This document shows positions 1-8,358 of a stretch of DNA of 64,000 nt, piece by piece. The position numbers were made by a program, and so were the translations under genes. The stretch is from Taishania pollutisoli. Its GTDB lineage: Bacteria; Bacteroidota; Bacteroidia; Flavobacteriales_D; Crocinitomicaceae. Where the stretch lies: positions 310,001-374,000 of the forward strand of contig NZ_JACVEL010000003.1 of NCBI RefSeq assembly GCF_014518315.1, in the 5' to 3' direction. The stretch's first letter is position 1. Every line of letters begins with the position of its first letter. The notes below the pieces were generated by a model that was given only the letters and a program-made list of their open reading frames with translations, had not been told where the DNA came from and did not search any database.

Positions 1-351
1 ATACAATTCGCACAACCTAAAAGATGGAAGGTCCTTCAGGTCATGTCAGTTCAAGGACAGAATGATACAAAAGTTGATGAACTAACAATTAGTTTGGCTG
101 ACTTTGAATCATTCGTGAATAGACACCAGGCTCTTCAACAGATTACTACGATTGTTCCTGAAAGCTGCGAATTGATTCGGGGCTCCTATGCCATGGTGGA
201 CCCAGCAGGACGTTTTTTTGATAGTACAAGAGGGGGGCATCAATATAGCGAAGCCATACTTAAGGTTGGTATTGAAAAGGCATTTCATCAGGCGTTAATT
301 GATGATGTAAAGTTCCAAAACCGAAACGGACTCTATGATTGGAGATTTTAA
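1..351 (+). CDS. Prokaryotic viperin (pVip), C-terminal part, cut by window start
   Basis: The reading frame is open to base 1 and ends in TAA at 349-351, so the internal ATG at 43 is not the real start. The visible 116 residues match the viperin C-terminal domain: RWKVLQVMSVQGQND, then a segment ending in FVNRH, VPES, RGSYAMVDPAGRFFD, and a final YDWRF. Human viperin (RSAD2) has the same order from memory: KVFQ...GEN, FLERH, VPES, DSYLILDEYMRFL, GGKYIW. Viperins are radical SAM enzymes that convert CTP, or other nucleotides in bacteria, to 3'-deoxy-3',4'-didehydro chain terminators that block viral RNA synthesis. The radical SAM CxxxCxxC core lies left of the window and cannot be checked. 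It sits at the head of a defence island on the same strand. Substrate preference cannot be told from this fragment. Confidence 0.88.
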   Translation: MQFAQPKRWKVLQVMSVQGQNDTKVDELTISLADFESFVNRHQALQQITTIVPESCELIRGSYAMVDPAGRFFDSTRGGHQYSEAILKVGIEKAFHQALIDDVKFQNRNGLYDWRF

Positions 352-427
352 CATTAATACCAATCGAATTCACATCCTTATCAAAATATAATTATTATCT
401 TAAACGCCTAATTCTAATTTTAGAAGA

Positions 428-649
428 ATGTCTAAGCGTGTATTAATTGGTGAAGTACTGCGTCAACAAGGCCGCACAAACAAATGGTTTGCTGAGCAAA
501 TGGGCAAATCAGTGAACACGATTTCACTGTGGGTGACTCAAAAAGTTTCTCCCAGTCTTGATGACATCTTCAAAGCTTCTAAAATTTTAGGGGTGCCTGT
601 TTCGCAACTGATTAACGACCAACCTGACCAAAATGAGAATAATAAATAA
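428..649 (+). CDS. Small XRE-family helix-turn-helix regulator
   Basis: This is a 73-residue single-domain Cro/C1-type HTH protein. The recognisable HTH core is NKWFAEQMGKSVNTISLW, followed by SPSLDDIFKASKILGV, the usual fourth and fifth helices. There is no other domain; the tail is a charged, Asn-rich linker. Its 3' end overlaps the start of the helicase gene by 17 bases, so the two are translationally linked. Small XRE proteins ahead of restriction genes often act as controller proteins that time nuclease expression, and that is the inferred role here. The 76-base gap after viperin is AT-rich and could hold its promoter, but I see no clear TAnnTTTG element. Confidence 0.85.
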   Translation: MSKRVLIGEVLRQQGRTNKWFAEQMGKSVNTISLWVTQKVSPSLDDIFKASKILGVPVSQLINDQPDQNENNK

Positions 650-3600
650 CCAGGATACACGATTGATTGAAGAATTAAATTCAATCATTTCTGACAATTC
701 AGAAGTGCGAATTAGTGCTGGATTCTTCAGCTCCTTTGCACTCTACGAGCTCCTTCCTGCTTTGTCAAAAGCAAGTGAGGTGAATTTCTTGCTGAATTTT
801 CACGCTCAGCAAGAAGAGGACTTTTCATTCATCCAAACCAAGGCTGAAAAGCAATTGAATTTCCACCTGGACAGGCGATTCAAAATCAATCAAATCATTG
901 ATTTAATTGGGGAGAGGTTCGAATTCCGACTAGGAAACTTAGGCAGTCAAAATGTTATCCTGGTAACAAATAATGGGCAGACAGACTGTTTTCTGCTCAC
1001 ACCGCTTAATCTGGATTCTGTTGCAATAGGTACAGTTGGAAGCAACGATTCTGTTTTTATCAATCAGATTGAGGATACAAACAATCAATACTTGCAGTTA
1101 TTCTCCAATGCCTGGAACAATAGTAGGTTGAATCTCAATGCAAAGATTCGAGAAATCCTAGAGAAAGGAACGAAGGGAGTTTCACCTGAAGTAATTTACA
1201 AATATTGCATTCGAGAGATATTCCATTACTCGACAGTATCTGAACGAGCTGATGAAAAACTTCAAAAGGTCGGATTTAAGGACTCAAAAGTCTGGAGTAT
1301 GCTTTTCAATTTCCAGAAGGATGCGGTAATTGGAGCTATCGAGAAAATTGAGACCTATGGTGGATGTATCATTGCAGATTCAGTTGGTCTTGGTAAAACT
1401 TTCGAAGCGCTTGCTGTAATGAAGTATTACCAATTGCGCAATGACCGAATTCTGGTCCTGGCTCCAAAGAAATTAAGGGAGAACTGGACCATTTACCAGT
1501 TAAACGACAAACGAAATATTCTCGCTACTGACCGACTCAATTACGATGTTCTGAATCATACGGACTTATCCAGGGAAAAGGGCAAGTCAGGTGATATTGA
1601 CCTGGAAATGATTAACTGGGGGAATTACGACTTGGTTGTCATTGATGAGTCACATAACTTCCGAAATAACCCAACCAGGCGAGGGATGACTCGATACAAG
1701 CGCTTAATGCAGGATGTAATCAAATCGAATATCCGAACGAAAGTGCTCATGTTGTCGGCTACTCCTGTGAACAACCGAATGAATGACTTGAAGAATCAGG
1801 TTGCGTTCATTACGGAAGGAGATGACCATGCCTTCAGAAGTTACGGAATCGAGAGCATTACTCAGGTCATGAAAGATGCTCAAAGAAGATTTACGCAGTG
1901 GTACCGCAATGGTGACCCAGACAACTTGAATGTTGGTGAATTGATGCAAAACCTGGACGGAAGTTATTTCCGAATTCTGGATATGCTGACCATTGCACGC
2001 TCAAGAAAACACATCGAGAAATATTACGACACGGCAGATATAGGCAAGTTTCCAGAACGGCTTCAACCAATTACGATTTATCCAGATATAGATACTAAGA
2101 AGCAGTTCAAAGACATCGGCCAAATCTATGACGAGATTAGTACACTTACGCTTGCGGCTTATTCACCTTTGGGATATGTACGTTCAGATAAACGAGCGTT
2201 CTACGAGGAGAAATATGACATGAAAACTCACACAGGTAGTGTGTTCAAGCAGGTTGACCGTGAACAATCACTTATCTACTTGATGCGTGTGAACTTGTTA
2301 AAGCGCTTAGAAAGCTCCATCCATTCCTTCAAGTTAACAGTTGCAAAACTTTCCGAATTCGTGGATGCAAATCTACGTCAGATTGAGCTGCATCAAAGTG
2401 GTGAAATTGACCTGGAGTTGAACATTACAGACATCGACCTGGACGATACCGAATTAGAGGACATGTTGGTCGGAGGAAAAACAAAAGTACTCATTCAGGA
2501 TATAGATGTGATTCGTTGGAAACAGGACTTGAAGCATGACAAATCCATTTTGAACAGTTTGATGGGCAGCATTGAGTTGATTGATGTTCAACGTGATGCC
2601 AAGCTATTGAAGTTGAAAGAACTGGTGCAACAAAAGATTGAACATCCTATCAATGGTCAAAACAAGAAAGTGATTGTCTTTACTGCCTTCTCTGATACTG
2701 CAAATTATCTCTACAAGGAGATGGAGTCATGGTTGCTTAAAGAACATGGGCTTTACAGTGCCTTGATTACTGGTGGAGGCGATAACAGAGCCAATATGCC
2801 TGGATGTCGTTCAGACCTTAGTTCTGTGCTTACCAACTTCTCTCCTGTTTCAAAAAAACGGAATGAGATATTCCCGAATGAAACGAATGAGATAGATGTC
2901 CTGTTTTGTACAGACTGTATTTCCGAAGGTCAGAACCTCCAAGACTGTGATTATCTTATTAATTATGACATCCACTGGAACCCTGTTAGAATTATCCAGC
3001 GTTTTGGACGAGTTGACCGAATTGGCTCCAAGAATGAGCGCATTCAATTGGTGAACTTCTTCCCAAGTATGGAACTCGATAGTTTCATTGACCTGGTAGC
3101 ACGAGTTCAGGGGCGTATGGTAATGTTGGATGTATCTGCAACAGGAGAGGATAATATCATCTCTAAGAACAGCCGTGAGATGCAAGACCTTGACTACCGT
3201 AAACGCCAATTAAAGCAATTACAGAATCAAGTGATTGACCTGGAAGACGTTCAGGGAAATATATCCATTACCGACCTCACGTTCAACGACTTTAAGATTG
3301 ACCTGGAAAAGAGCTCAGATGATGAGCTGGAGGAATTGAAGCACATCCCTCCTTCGTCATTTGCTGTGGTAAAATCCAATTTGGACACCATACAGCCTGG
3401 AGCCTTGTTCTGCTTGAAGGATACTAACGAAGATTACATCAATGAATTGAAGAATAACATTCTTTACCCGTACTTCCTGGTATATGTAAGTGAAGATGGT
3501 GAAGAGCTGGTGAAAGCTACCCAAACCAAATTGGCTTTAGACTACTTCCGAAAGCTGTGTATGGGTAAAGACAATATTGCTAAAGACTTGATGGCGCAGT

Positions 3601-3797
3601 TTGACCAGGAAACTACTGGAACAAGAAAAATGAGCAAATACACTGCAGTTCTTGAGAAAGTGATTCAAGAAGTTGTTGGTGTGCAAGAGGAAGTTGGTTT
3701 GGACTCTTTGGCAACTCCAGGAGGAACCAGCATGTTCCGAGAAAAACTGAAACAAGAAGAGAACTTAGAATTAATAGCTGCCTTGTACATTCTATGA
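633..3797 (+). CDS. PLD-like/SNF2-type superfamily 2 helicase of the defence module
   Basis: A 1054-residue protein. Residues about 1-170 resemble the PLD-like N-terminal domain found in front of many defence helicases (ISAGFFSSFALYELLPAL), but I see no clear HKD catalytic motif. The SF2 motor follows: Walker A VGLGKTFEAL near residue 253, Walker B DESH near 337, motif III LSATPVNN near 375, and a C-terminal RecA lobe with IIQRFGRVDRIGS (motif VI) near 787. It overlaps the next gene by 4 bases (ATGA), so it is co-translated with DUF4391 and the type III methyltransferase. Likely role: ATP-driven DNA translocase or remodeller of the restriction system. Standard type III systems have only Mod and Res, so this is an extra component. 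DISARM DrmD-type helicases are the nearest named comparison, but no DrmB (DUF1998) gene is present. Confidence 0.85.
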   Translation: MRIINNQDTRLIEELNSIISDNSEVRISAGFFSSFALYELLPALSKASEVNFLLNFHAQQEEDFSFIQTKAEKQLNFHLDRRFKINQIIDLIGERFEFRLGNLGSQNVILVTNNGQTDCFLLTPLNLDSVAIGTVGSNDSVFINQIEDTNNQYLQLFSNAWNNSRLNLNAKIREILEKGTKGVSPEVIYKYCIREIFHYSTVSERADEKLQKVGFKDSKVWSMLFNFQKDAVIGAIEKIETYGGCIIADSVGLGKTFEALAVMKYYQLRNDRILVLAPKKLRENWTIYQLNDKRNILATDRLNYDVLNHTDLSREKGKSGDIDLEMINWGNYDLVVIDESHNFRNNPTRRGMTRYKRLMQDVIKSNIRTKVLMLSATPVNNRMNDLKNQVAFITEGDDHAFRSYGIESITQVMKDAQRRFTQWYRNGDPDNLNVGELMQNLDGSYFRILDMLTIARSRKHIEKYYDTADIGKFPERLQPITIYPDIDTKKQFKDIGQIYDEISTLTLAAYSPLGYVRSDKRAFYEEKYDMKTHTGSVFKQVDREQSLIYLMRVNLLKRLESSIHSFKLTVAKLSEFVDANLRQIELHQSGEIDLELNITDIDLDDTELEDMLVGGKTKVLIQDIDVIRWKQDLKHDKSILNSLMGSIELIDVQRDAKLLKLKELVQQKIEHPINGQNKKVIVFTAFSDTANYLYKEMESWLLKEHGLYSALITGGGDNRANMPGCRSDLSSVLTNFSPVSKKRNEIFPNETNEIDVLFCTDCISEGQNLQDCDYLINYDIHWNPVRIIQRFGRVDRIGSKNERIQLVNFFPSMELDSFIDLVARVQGRMVMLDVSATGEDNIISKNSREMQDLDYRKRQLKQLQNQVIDLEDVQGNISITDLTFNDFKIDLEKSSDDELEELKHIPPSSFAVVKSNLDTIQPGALFCLKDTNEDYINELKNNILYPYFLVYVSEDGEELVKATQTKLALDYFRKLCMGKDNIAKDLMAQFDQETTGTRKMSKYTAVLEKVIQEVVGVQEEVGLDSLATPGGTSMFREKLKQEENLELIAALYIL

Positions 3798-4561
3798 GTG
3801 GATACAATGACATATTGAAGTTGCCACAACGATGCTTGTTGGAAAAGAAGCTTACCAAGGCTTTTTTTACCAAGAACTTTGACTTGTCATCCAGTGAAAA
3901 GAAATTCTTGACGAATGACATTTTATCCATGGAATGGTTGGGTAATATCAAGCCTGTAAATAGTAATGTAAGTACCTACCAAACAGCAACCTATAGCTTT
4001 GAGGAAATCCAGGTTTTTACGGTCCTGATTCCAAACAACCAAATCTCTAAGTTGGCGCAAAAGGCCATCCAATTAATTCAAAAATACATCCCTTACCAGG
4101 CAGTGGTAATTGCAGAAGACGAATTTGAGTTTGTAATTGGATTGTGTGATAAGCGAATCAATCAAGCCGATAAAAGCAAACGAACGATTGAACAACACTA
4201 TTTCAGTCCAGTGCTTTCAAAGCTCTTCAAGAATGAATTGCAGACTGGTTTATATGATGCCTTGGCTTTTGAAAAACTGGACAAAACCAACCTGGAAACA
4301 GTGTACAAGAGTTACGTTCAGGCCTTAGCCAATTATCAAACGGCACTCCTGACAGGGACCTTTTCCAAGCGTTCTGGAGTAAGAACAGAAAAAGACATGG
4401 AGCTATTAGCTACCATGGACCGTTTGGAAGCTGAAATAGCCAGCCTCAAAGTAGCCGTAAAAAAAGAAAACAACTTGAATGAACAAGTGAAGTTGAATGT
4501 GACCATCAACAAACGCAGACAAGAAATTGAGACAATTAAGAAACAATTAAGTGAAGAATAA
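3794..4561 (+). CDS. DUF4391-like protein of the helicase/methyltransferase module
   Basis: A 255-residue protein with no enzyme motif that I recognise. From its look and position I assign it to DUF4391, a family I know from operons between an SNF2-like helicase and a site-specific DNA methyltransferase. The central part contains VVIAEDEFEFVIGLCDKRIN, then a conserved-looking LSKLFKNELQTGLYDAL segment. The last 60 or so residues (MDRLEAEIASLKVAVKKE onward) are a heptad-rich charged helix that is probably a coiled coil, suggesting a bridging role. It overlaps the helicase stop by 4 bases and its own TAA overlaps the next ATG (TAATG), so all three are tightly coupled. Function unknown; a structural adaptor between helicase and Mod is an inference. 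Confidence 0.7.
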   Translation: MSGYNDILKLPQRCLLEKKLTKAFFTKNFDLSSSEKKFLTNDILSMEWLGNIKPVNSNVSTYQTATYSFEEIQVFTVLIPNNQISKLAQKAIQLIQKYIPYQAVVIAEDEFEFVIGLCDKRINQADKSKRTIEQHYFSPVLSKLFKNELQTGLYDALAFEKLDKTNLETVYKSYVQALANYQTALLTGTFSKRSGVRTEKDMELLATMDRLEAEIASLKVAVKKENNLNEQVKLNVTINKRRQEIETIKKQLSEE

Positions 4562-6567
4562 TGGAAAAAATTAACGCCACAGACCCCCTAGCAAAAAGTG
4601 AAGACTTGGTAGCTCAAAACATCGAGCAATTGAAGGCACTCTTTCCTGAAATAACCGCTGAAGGAAAGATTGACTTCAAGGTGTTGAAGCACATTTTGGG
4701 AGAGGAAATTGAAGAAGAGGAAGAGTATTACCGCTTCACTTGGGCAGGTAAATCTCAAGCACGTATGGAGGCACACAAGCCGAGTACAGGAACCCTGCGC
4801 CCAGCTAAGGAGGAAAGCGTGGATTGGGACACTACCCAAAACTTATACATTGAGGGCGACAACCTGGAGGTATTGAAGCTTCTACAAAAAAGCTATGCGG
4901 GCAAGGTGAAAATGATATACATTGACCCACCTTACAACACAGGTAAAGACTTTGTGTACAAAGACAACTACAAGGACAATCTACGCAATTACCAGGAAGT
5001 CACTGGTCAAGTGGATAGCGAAGGAAACAAACTATCCACCAATTCAGAGAGTGATGGACGTTACCACTCCAACTGGTTGAACATGATGTATCCTCGTTTA
5101 CGTCTGGCTAGAAACCTTTTGAAAGATGACGGTGCAATTTTTATTAGTATTGACGAAGTCGAATCAAATAACCTCAAACAAGTCTGTAATGAAATTTTTG
5201 GGGAAATTAATTTCGTAGGAGAATTTGTTTGGGCAGCGGGCAAGAAAAATGATTCTAAGTTAGTTTCTGTATCACATGAATATATCTTGGTTTATCTCAA
5301 AAATGCAAGTCGCTATCAAGAAGAGAAGATTACTTGGCGAACGAGAAAAAAAGGGCTAGATGCTATATATTCCAGGTATGAAGAATTAAGGAAAACTCTA
5401 AAAGAAAATTACTCAGAAATAGAGTTACAATTAAAGAAATGGTTCAATGAATTGCCAGAGGATAATCCTTCGAAAAGACATAAACATTATTCTTCAGTCG
5501 ATGCAAAAGGGATTTATTTCCCAGATAATATTTCATGGCCAGGTGGAGGCGGCCCAAAATATGAAGTTCTACACCCGAAAACAAAGAAACCAGTTTCTAT
5601 ACCAAGTCGAGGATGGCTTTATGGTTCAATAGAAAGAATGCAAGAAATAATTGATGAAGGGAAGGTACAATTTGGGGAAGATGAAAAATCTGTACCAACT
5701 CTCAAAGCTTATTTAAAAGAGAGAGAGTACGAAGTTCCGTATAGTGTTTTTTATGTTGATGGTAGAGCATCAAGCAAAAGATTAAGACAATTGATGGGAG
5801 GTGATTATTTTGACCATCCAAAAGATGAAATTGTTCTTCAGGAAATAATTGATTTCGTAAACTGTGAAAACGAGATTGTTTGCGATTTTTTCGCAGGCTC
5901 GGGTACTATAGGCGAAAGTGTTTTCCGATACAACTTAAAAACAAACAAAAATACCAAATTTATTTTGGTACAACTTCCACAAAGAATCGACTCAATCAAT
6001 GCAACTTCTCAAAAACAAAAGAAGAAGCAAGCAGAAACAATTGAATTTCTAAAACAGAAAAAGAGGCCTCTACTGTTATCTGAGTTAGGAAAAGAAAGAT
6101 TAATAAGAGTCATTGATGATATAAAAAAGACTAATAAAGAATTACAAATTGACTTGGGCTTCAAAGTCTTCAAGCTAGACAGCTCCAACATTCGTCCGTG
6201 GGATGGTAACCCAGAAAATTTAGAAGATGATTTATTCAACTCTGGTGACAACATCAAGGCAGACCGCAGTGCAGAAGATGTGCTGTACGAGGTATTGCTC
6301 AAATACGGCTTAGACCTCACTCTACCCATTGAGCAACGAGACATCGAGGGAAATAAGGTGTTCAGTGTGGGGTACGGAGCATTATTCGTTTGCCTGGATA
6401 AAGAAATCAAAGGTTCAGTGGCAGAAGGCATTGGCAAATGGAAAGAAGAGCTTCAACCAGAGCTTTGCCGTGTCATTTTCCGTGATGCAGGCTTCACCGA
6501 TGTAGCCAAAACAAACGCTACACAGACATTGAAAAGATTTGGAATAACGGAAGTGAGAAGTGTTTAA
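4561..6567 (+). CDS. mod: Type III site-specific DNA N6-adenine methyltransferase (Mod)
   Basis: A 668-residue beta-class amino-methyltransferase: the catalytic DPPYN motif (IDPPYNTGKDFVY, about residue 121) comes first and the SAM-binding CDFFAGSGTIG motif (about 441) later. The order and size fit type III Mod subunits. The region between them, about residues 200-430, should hold the target recognition domain. The N-terminal TQNLYIEGDNLEVLKLLQ segment is also typical. Base composition changes inside the gene: hand counts of 60-base lines give 30 G+C at 4801, 21 at 5281, 17 at 5401, 21 at 5641 and 31 at 6241, so the centre is much more AT-rich than both ends. This suggests exchange of the recognition domain. 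It protects host DNA from Res and, with Res, specifies the target. Confidence 0.92.
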   Translation: MEKINATDPLAKSEDLVAQNIEQLKALFPEITAEGKIDFKVLKHILGEEIEEEEEYYRFTWAGKSQARMEAHKPSTGTLRPAKEESVDWDTTQNLYIEGDNLEVLKLLQKSYAGKVKMIYIDPPYNTGKDFVYKDNYKDNLRNYQEVTGQVDSEGNKLSTNSESDGRYHSNWLNMMYPRLRLARNLLKDDGAIFISIDEVESNNLKQVCNEIFGEINFVGEFVWAAGKKNDSKLVSVSHEYILVYLKNASRYQEEKITWRTRKKGLDAIYSRYEELRKTLKENYSEIELQLKKWFNELPEDNPSKRHKHYSSVDAKGIYFPDNISWPGGGGPKYEVLHPKTKKPVSIPSRGWLYGSIERMQEIIDEGKVQFGEDEKSVPTLKAYLKEREYEVPYSVFYVDGRASSKRLRQLMGGDYFDHPKDEIVLQEIIDFVNCENEIVCDFFAGSGTIGESVFRYNLKTNKNTKFILVQLPQRIDSINATSQKQKKKQAETIEFLKQKKRPLLLSELGKERLIRVIDDIKKTNKELQIDLGFKVFKLDSSNIRPWDGNPENLEDDLFNSGDNIKADRSAEDVLYEVLLKYGLDLTLPIEQRDIEGNKVFSVGYGALFVCLDKEIKGSVAEGIGKWKEELQPELCRVIFRDAGFTDVAKTNATQTLKRFGITEVRSV

Positions 6568-6673
6568 GCAAGATTTATTCACAATTAAGCAAGGTTATTC
6601 ACAAGGTCTAAAACCCTTGAAAAACAAGACTTTTTTACAAATAAGCAAGATTTATTCACAATTAAGCAAGGTT
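6565..6673 (+). repeat. 32-base direct repeat pair upstream of the AlbA_2 gene
   Basis: Two identical 32-base copies at 6565-6596 and 6642-6673. Each begins TAAGCAAG, contains TTATTCACA, and ends with a second TTAAGCAAG. The first copy begins exactly on the TAA stop codon of mod and the second ends 5 bases before the AlbA_2 start codon. A partial copy (GGTTATTCACAAGG) lies between them. Related units occur again downstream of the AlbA_2 gene. They could be operators for its winged-helix regulator or scars of cassette insertion. Confidence 0.85.
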
Positions 6674-6678
6674 TAAAA

Positions 6679-8136
6679 ATGAGCAATTCAGTTTCAGAGA
6701 TTAATCCGATAATCACCAAAGAGTATTTGCAAACGCAAAAAGAAGGACAATACTTTGAGCGCAAAGGACTTGGTGAAGCCGATACTAAAGCAACCAAAAT
6801 TGCTGAAGAACTGATTGGTATGCTCAATGCGGATGGAGGAACCCTGGTATTTGGCGTATCCGATGCTGGTGAAATACAGGATTTGAAAACTTTGGGAGAC
6901 AAAATTGATGGATACCGAACATTAACTTTTGACTTTATTCACCCCGCATGCAATATTAAGTTGGAAGAGGTTGAGATTGAAGGAAATCTCATTTTCCTTT
7001 ATCACGTTGAGCAGGAGTTGGAACGTATTTTCAAAAGAAAGGATAATGAAAATGTTTATTTGAGAGTGCATGATACCAATCGTTTACTCGACCTAGATAG
7101 AATCAAAAAGTTAGAGTATGATAAATCCATTAGACGATTTGAAGAGGAACTTTCAAAAGATTTTGACCCAGCAGATTTAGATGAAGAATTGTTACAGGAG
7201 TACAAGACAAAACTGAACTATAAGGGAGATGTTCTTGATTTACTCGTCAAAAGATACCTTGCCAACAAGAAAGATGGTGAATTTGCCTTCAAAAATGCTT
7301 CGGTCTTGTTGTTTGCTAAAGACCCTGAGAAGTACATACCTTCAGCATCAGTAAGATACATTCGATATGAAGGAACCGAGGCCTTAACTGGAACGAGCCA
7401 CAACGTGGTAAAGGATGAACGTTTCGAGAATAATATTCCGAGACTAATAGATGAAATGAAAGCTTTTCTAAAAGCCTCTTTTAAGGATTACTATTTCTTG
7501 GATATGGAATCAGGTAAATTCAAGAAGGTACCTGAGTATCCAGAGGAGGCTTGGTTAGAAGGAATTGTGAATGCATTGTGTCACCGTTCTTATAATGTTC
7601 AGGGTAACGCAATTTATATCAAGCATTTTGATGATAGATTGGAGATTTGCAATAGTGGACCGCTTCCAGCGCAAGTTACGGTAGATAACATCAAGTGTGA
7701 GCGTTTTGCTCGTAATCCGAGAGTTGCGAGAGTATTAGAGGACCTTGGATATGTTCGTCAACTAAACGAGGGTGTATCCAGGATTTATGAGTCCATGGAG
7801 AAATCTATGCTGTCAGTTCCAGAGTATCGAGAGAATAATGGTAATGTCTATCTCACGCTTAGAAACAAAGTAAGTGACCATTCCAAAACTATTCATGATT
7901 CTATCATGCAGCGAATTGAAAAAAACTGGCCAATTTACAATGACACTCAAAAGAAGATATTTCAGTATTTATTCTACTTAAACAAAGGTACACTAGGTGA
8001 TTTAGTGGAATATACAAGAATAAATGAGAACACTGTAAGAGGTTATTTGAATGCCTTTGTAGCAGATAATATTTTGGATAAAGTAAGTACAAAACAACGT
8101 GATATAAATGCCATTTACATGTTTAAGAAACATTGA
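6679..8136 (+). CDS. AlbA_2 (Schlafen-type) ATP-binding protein with winged helix
   Basis: A 485-residue protein with three parts. Residues about 10-130 are an AlbA_2 domain, recognisable by YFERKGLGEADTKATKIAEE and NADGGTLVFGV. About 290-400 is a GHKL/HATPase_c_4-like fold (GIVNALCHRSYNVQGNAIYI, then LEICNSGPLP). The last 70 or so residues (QKKIFQYLFYLNKGTLGDLV, then NENTVRGYLNAFV) look like a winged helix. Such proteins are commonly annotated as transcriptional regulators or RNA/DNA-binding ATPases and are frequent in defence islands. It interrupts what would otherwise be a mod-res pair and has non-coding repeat-rich flanks on both sides (111 and 222 bases), unlike its overlapping neighbours. 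Likely roles are autoregulation through the flanking repeats, or an effector; both are inference. Confidence 0.85.
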   Translation: MSNSVSEINPIITKEYLQTQKEGQYFERKGLGEADTKATKIAEELIGMLNADGGTLVFGVSDAGEIQDLKTLGDKIDGYRTLTFDFIHPACNIKLEEVEIEGNLIFLYHVEQELERIFKRKDNENVYLRVHDTNRLLDLDRIKKLEYDKSIRRFEEELSKDFDPADLDEELLQEYKTKLNYKGDVLDLLVKRYLANKKDGEFAFKNASVLLFAKDPEKYIPSASVRYIRYEGTEALTGTSHNVVKDERFENNIPRLIDEMKAFLKASFKDYYFLDMESGKFKKVPEYPEEAWLEGIVNALCHRSYNVQGNAIYIKHFDDRLEICNSGPLPAQVTVDNIKCERFARNPRVARVLEDLGYVRQLNEGVSRIYESMEKSMLSVPEYRENNGNVYLTLRNKVSDHSKTIHDSIMQRIEKNWPIYNDTQKKIFQYLFYLNKGTLGDLVEYTRINENTVRGYLNAFVADNILDKVSTKQRDINAIYMFKKH

Positions 8137-8358
8137 GAGCGAATTAAGCAAGGTGATAAAACATGCTTTATTTCCCTGGTTTTCAACAAAAAAGTGTGAA
8201 TAAGGTAGAAACAAAATAAAATAAGCAACATTAAGCAAGTTCCTATTTGATGAAAAAGTGAAAAAAAAACAGAATTGTGACTTAAACACTTGAAAACAAA
8301 GGAATTTCTTATTTGATGGTTATTTGATAGAATAAAAAAACGAACGTCTCAACAGACT
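8137..8358 (+). promoter_or_regulatory. Repeat-bearing spacer between the AlbA_2 gene and res
   Basis: A 222-base AT-rich spacer inside an otherwise compact operon. It carries AATTAAGCAAGGT at 8142-8154, TGTGAATAA at 8195-8203 (reverse complement of the TTATTCACA in the upstream repeats), and the tandem TAAGCAACATTAAGCAAG at about 8222-8239. TATTTGAT occurs three times near 8244, 8309 and 8321. It probably holds a promoter for res and the operators shared with the 6565-6673 repeats. No ORF of note. Confidence 0.5.

Noticed and set aside
43-351. A complete 102-residue gene starting at ATG 43
   Set aside because: The frame is open to base 1 and the upstream codons read IQFAQPKRWKVLQV, which is viperin sequence, so this is the 3' end of a longer gene.
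6565-8358. A CRISPR array
   Set aside because: Only two full copies with one 45-base gap, then scattered partial units around a coding gene; there is no regular spacing and no cas genes.
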